Positions 6,119-9,092 of a stretch of DNA of 9,092 nucleotides are shown here, piece after piece. The first letter of the stretch is position 1. Every line of letters starts with the position of its first letter. Position numbers and translations under genes: made by a program. This DNA is from Methanoregula sp. (GTDB lineage Archaea > Halobacteriota > Methanomicrobia > Methanomicrobiales > Methanospirillaceae). The stretch spans positions 1-9,092 of the forward strand of contig JAPKXV010000338.1 of the NCBI GenBank assembly GCA_026394635.1, written 5' to 3'. A model generated the notes under the pieces. The model saw only the letters and a program-made list of their open reading frames with translations, had not been told where the DNA came from and did no database searches.

Positions 6119-6980
6119 GGTAATCTCCAAACAGGATCTCATAGGTCTGCCGATCGATGCCGCTTTCCGCGATGCTTCCCATCAGATCGCTTTTCACCTG
6201 CTCAACCAGGTCTTCCGTGAGCACGACCGTGCGGTGGGCATCGAAGAGGGGATACGGGTAGCCCGGGAGCCGGCCGTCGCCGGAACAGGCGGCGAGCCGG
6301 TCCATGATCTGCCGGACCTGTTCCTCATCGATATTCTGGAGCAGCTCGATCTTCAGCGGCGTATATTTCATGGCCGAGACCGCCGCTATCATCTCGCCGC
6401 AGAAGACCGTGCTGATCCCCGACGCGAACGCCGGTTGCCCGATGGCGAATATGCTGACGGCACGCCAACTGGCCGAGGCGAAGGCCGTGCACCCGAACGC
6501 TGTCGTCGTCTGCTACGTGAACAGCACCGCCCGCGCCATTTTTTCTGTCACCCAGAACTCCAGCGTGTCCCGGAGGATGCCGGCAGCTCTTGACCGGTCT
6601 TCATTTGAGAGGTCGGTTCCGGGCGGCTGGCCGAAACAGTCGGTGTATAATAAGGGGAAATCCTGGTTGTTCGCATCAGGCCCGATCAGGGCGAACGTCA
6701 GCGGGGTTAACGATCTCCGGCTCCGCTCCATTTCCATAAAAGTAGTCTGGGCAGCCCGGACAAGGGCAAGCGCCATGCTGCCGGACTCTAAAAGGATGAC
6801 ATTGCTCCCGTCCACTGCGCAGATCTCTCCGCAGCGTGCCGGTGTACAGATAGTGAAATCCTCTTTTTTAATCCCGCTTTCCTTTGAAAACTTCTCCACG
6901 AGATCTGCGGGGACTGTTGCACGGATGCGGCCGGCGGCTTCGTTTATCGCGCCATCGTAATCGGGATCATGCGCCATCAT
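6096..6980 (-). pseudogene. nurA: nurA nuclease gene, middle replaced by foreign segment with in-frame TAG
   Basis: NurA is the nuclease partner of HerA. The first 151 or so codons (6980 to about 6526) are NurA-like: CAVDGSN (D57, matching the first catalytic aspartate of the family), then LRDTLEFWVTEKMARAV, which probably includes the catalytic glutamate. The frame then enters a patch that is antisense nadA and meets TAG at 6515-6513. From about 6357 to the TGA at 6098-6096 the NurA C-terminus resumes in the same frame: YTPLKIELL and DGRLPGYPYPLFDAHRTVVL, with the histidine of the usual AHR motif. What should lie between, including the LLDGS-like second aspartate motif, is absent. The total of 294 codons is below the usual 330-450. 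The ATG at 6980 overlaps the rad50 TGA, and the 3' end overlaps herA. As written it should give no active nuclease, unless the sequence is an assembly error. Confidence 0.8.
6358..6531 (+). pseudogene. nadA: Internal fragment of quinolinate synthase (nadA), antisense within nurA
   Basis: Read on the plus strand, 58 codons encode GVYFMAETAAI, TVLIPDANAGCPMANML, EAKAVHPNA and VVVCYVNSTA. This is the first-to-second domain junction of NadA, where family members have GVxFMAETAKIL, KxVLIP, a cluster-binding cysteine before MA, and YVNSTAE. The cysteine at 6436-6438 matches the first of the three [4Fe-4S] ligands of archaeal NadA. Homology may start slightly earlier (IFSG, from 6349). It stops abruptly after NSTA: the following plus-strand codons are antisense nurA. 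NadA is normally about 300 residues and makes quinolinate from iminoaspartate and dihydroxyacetone phosphate. This piece has no start, stop or flanking nadA sequence, so it cannot make an enzyme. Identification rests on remembered family motifs, which match over the whole length. Confidence 0.85.
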
Positions 6981-7635
6981 TCCGCCTCTTTCACCCTGCT
7001 TGACTGGTCCGTGCCCATCTCGACTACGAGCGTATTGGTGAACTCTCCCTGCATCTCCGGGATATGAGAGATCAGTACGATCTGCGGAAACCGGGACTCC
7101 TGCGTCCGCAGTGTTGTTAAAAGATTGTTCCTTCTCTCCTCGTCCTGGCTCCCGAATATTTCGTCAAAGATCAGGATCGTACTCTCGTGAACGTTATGGA
7201 GCTCGGCAAGGTACCGCGAGAGGGCGATCCGCAGGGCAACGGCGATATCGTCCTGCTCCCCACCACTGAACCGTTCAATGGAATAGTCGTTGTCGATGTC
7301 GCGGACAAGGAGGTTGAAGTCCTCGTCCAGCAGCACCTGCTCGTACCGGCCGCTCGTGATCTCGCTGATAATCCGGCTGGTCTCTCCTTCGATCCGGCTC
7401 CTGACCACCTGCATGAGGTAGATGACGTAATCGGCGATGACCTTACGGGTGTCCTTGAGGAGTTCAATCTCTTCTTTGAGTGCTTCGCCCTGTTTCTTCA
7501 GGCCGGCGATCTCAGTTTCGGCTTGTTTATACCGGGCGATCTTCTCCTCCGCGTTCCGGAGGCGTTCGGTGGTCCGCGCTGAGTCGGCTTCGATCGTGCG
7601 GAGAGCAGCATCGATCTCCCTGCGGCTCTGTTCGA

Positions 7636-7668
7636 GAGCAATCCCGCGATCGCTGCCCTGATTTTTTC
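7636..7668 (-). other. Frameshift interval in rad50 with A6 run
   Basis: On the minus strand GAAAAAATC (six A at 7667-7662) is read gaa-aaa-atc in the upstream frame. Adding one base at the A-run would give LEKNQGSDRGIALEQSRR; adding one near 7642 would give AGIALEQSRR. Both join the two halves smoothly, so the exact position cannot be fixed from one sequence. Confidence 0.75.
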
Positions 7669-8115
7669 GAGCCCGGCTATCCTCTCCTGCACCTGGCTGT
7701 CGATGCTGCTGACCTGCTCTTTGAGGTGGGAGACCTCCGCGAGCTTTGTCCGCATATCGTTGTACGCCCGCTCGGTCTTTTCGAGCGCTGATACCTCTCT
7801 CTCTGTCGCAGCAAACGCAGTCTCGTCAAAGGCAAGATCCGCGATCTTTTTCTGCAGCGCCTGGTGCGTTTTTTGCTGGGCGGCGACCTGGTTCCGGATC
7901 TCTCTCAACTCGGCCTCGGCATCGGCGCGGTGTTTCAGGTTCGCATCGAGGGTGCGGAGTTCTGCAAGAACCAGCTTCATGGATTTGAGCGTATCCTTCT
8001 CGCTCACGATTTGCTCCACCTTCCGGAGTACCTCAACCGCTTCCTCCTGGATCTCCTGGATCCTCGCCTCGAATTCCTTTTCAATCCCGGTTGCATGGGT
8101 GTCGAGCTTCCGTCG

Positions 8116-8127
8116 GCAGAGCGGGCA
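8116..8127 (-). other. Rad50 zinc-hook motif CPLC
   Basis: The CXXC at the apex of the coiled coil (CPLCRRKL context) lets two Rad50 molecules share one Zn2+ ion and bridge DNA ends. Its presence, together with the Q-loop and ABC signature, separates this protein from other SMC-like ATPases. Confidence 0.9.
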
Positions 8128-9092
8128 GATCCCCTCCGGCCCGGCCTTTTTAATCGTCTCGAGATCCGTAAGGATCTTCCGGTGCTCGGCCTCCAGCTGG
8201 TTCTGTTGTGCGGAGAGGGTACCGGATTCATGCTGGATCTTTTCTTCACAGGTCGCAACCGCAGTTTCGACGACCGCAGTAGTGGCGTCGGGTCCGAGGG
8301 CGAGTGTCCTTGCGATCCCGGTGATGAGCGACTGCTTTTTTGCAGCATCACGGTCGAAACCGAGGAGTTTTGCGTTAACTTTCTTTTCGGTTTTCCCGAG
8401 ATCGGTAATTTTCTGCCCGGCAAACTTCTCTTCCATGCTCAGTGCGTCTGCGTCCGCCTTCTGTTTTCTGAGCGTCTCGAACTGCTTCTTCTTCGCCGGG
8501 ATACCTGCGACCAGATTCTCCAGGACGTGGAACTCCGGCTCCATCTTCGCAAGACCGGCAAGTTTTGCGGTTGCCTGTGTTCTCTGGCCGGTGAGCGCCT
8601 GGACTTCTTCTTCGCCGGATGCCAGCCGCTCGCGGAGTTTTGTATGCTCGGTCTTCTGGCAATCGAGCACCCGGATCTCTTCGTCGAGTGCCTTCTTCTT
8701 CGCCGAAGTCTCCGTATGCCGGGCTGCAAGCGACTGCAGGTTTTTCGTAAACTCAGCCACAAGTCCCTGCAGCACGGCGAACTCTTCCGCGTTCTGCCGA
8801 CCTATGAGGGCTTCGAGTCTCCCGGTCATCATCTGGAGTTCGCCGGCCTTTGCATCTGCACGATCCTTGAGGATGCCCTGGCTCTCCTTGTTCAGATAAT
8901 CGATGCCGAGCGCACGCAGGAACCACTCCTTCCGCTTACTGGGATCGGATTCCAACAGGATAAGAAGATCTTTCTGGGCTGCATAGATGGTGTTCTTGAA
9001 ATCTACACGGCCCATCCCAAGCGTCCGCTTGATTTCGGTCTCAACCTGGCTCACACCGGTTGCCATGAGTTTTCCTTCCCGGTGGAAGGTCG

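Larger units (their letters stand above)
6977..9092 (-). pseudogene. rad50: Rad50 repair ATPase, 5' end outside window, one frameshift
   Basis: Rad50 is the ABC/SMC-type ATPase that pairs with Mre11 at DNA ends. The frame is open to base 9092 (TFHREGKLMATGVS is internal), so Walker A lies outside. In order: the Q-loop glutamine in YAAQKDLL (codon 8976-8974), a long coiled coil, the zinc hook CPLC (8127-8116), the returning coil, then GLEKIRAAIAG near 7645. After this the frame runs into basic nonsense and stops at 7498. A -1 shift between 7668 and 7636 restores the protein: LEQSRREIDAAL, then VVRSRIEGE, the ABC signature FSGGEQ (7270-7253), Walker B ILIFDE (7177-7160), the D-loop GSQDEERR and the H-loop LISHIPEM, ending with TGA at 6979-6977. 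The only lesion is this single-base shift. A sequencing slip, true mutation or productive slippage are all open. The stop overlaps the nurA ATG. Confidence 0.85.

Noticed and set aside
6513..6515. TAG in nurA as a pyrrolysine codon
   Set aside because: The surrounding codons are antisense nadA, so the TAG arises from the inserted patch, not from a conserved amber codon.
6304..6960. 218-codon plus-strand open frame as a complete nadA-like gene
   Set aside because: Only about 6349-6531 resembles NadA; the remainder is antisense nurA with no NadA motifs.
6977..7414. Separate small ABC ATPase gene starting at the 7414 ATG
   Set aside because: The ATG is internal. The same frame encodes the end of the Rad50 coil upstream to about 7640, and an ABC half without Walker A is not a gene of its own.
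7703..8899. 398-codon plus-strand open frame
   Set aside because: It is the antisense of the rad50 coiled coil. Its serine/arginine/phenylalanine-rich product shows no family pattern, and the minus strand carries clear Rad50 motifs.
1..9092. CRISPR arrays, tRNA/rRNA genes, insertion sequences
   Set aside because: I found no regularly spaced repeats, no cloverleaf-like segments and no transposase motifs on either strand.

Overview
The window reads as chromosomal DNA of a hydrogenotrophic, formate-using methanogenic archaeon, most likely of the order Methanomicrobiales. The basis is an F420-type formate dehydrogenase (fdhA-fdhB) beside an fdhC formate channel, archaeal oligo-T terminators and BRE/TATA promoters, moderately high GC, and an archaeal rad50-nurA-herA DNA-end-processing operon. 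A genus cannot be fixed without a search.

Layout. Bases 1-1920 (+) hold the 3' part of fdhA and a complete fdhB. A 209-base gap with a T-run terminator, phased short repeats and two candidate TATA boxes leads to fdhC (2130-3029, +). Then come a small membrane-anchored OB-fold protein (3054-3557, +) and a four-helix membrane protein of unknown function (3623-4447, +). This strand meets an oppositely transcribed operon tail to tail at 4448-4498. On the minus strand, from right to left, are rad50 (9092 to 6977, 5' end outside the window), nurA (6980 to 6096) and herA (6118 to 4499). They overlap at both junctions, and mre11 would be expected just beyond base 9092.

How the genes work together. 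FdhC passes formate across the membrane. FdhA oxidises it at a Mo/W-bis-pterin centre, and FdhB passes the electrons to F420 for methanogenesis or to heterodisulfide reductase. Rad50 (with Mre11), HerA and NurA form the archaeal machinery that resects double-strand breaks.

What is unusual. The repair operon carries two lesions beside an intact herA. In nurA, a stretch of about 174 bases in the middle of the gene is replaced by a fragment of a quinolinate synthase gene (nadA) lying on the opposite strand. It introduces one in-frame TAG and removes the middle of the nuclease, while both flanks stay clearly nurA and in the same frame. In rad50, the coiled-coil reading frame must shift by -1 between about 7668 and 7636, most simply at a run of six A, before the ABC signature and Walker B half can be read. 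Either this operon is decaying or rearranged, or the underlying assembly is wrong here; raw reads would decide.
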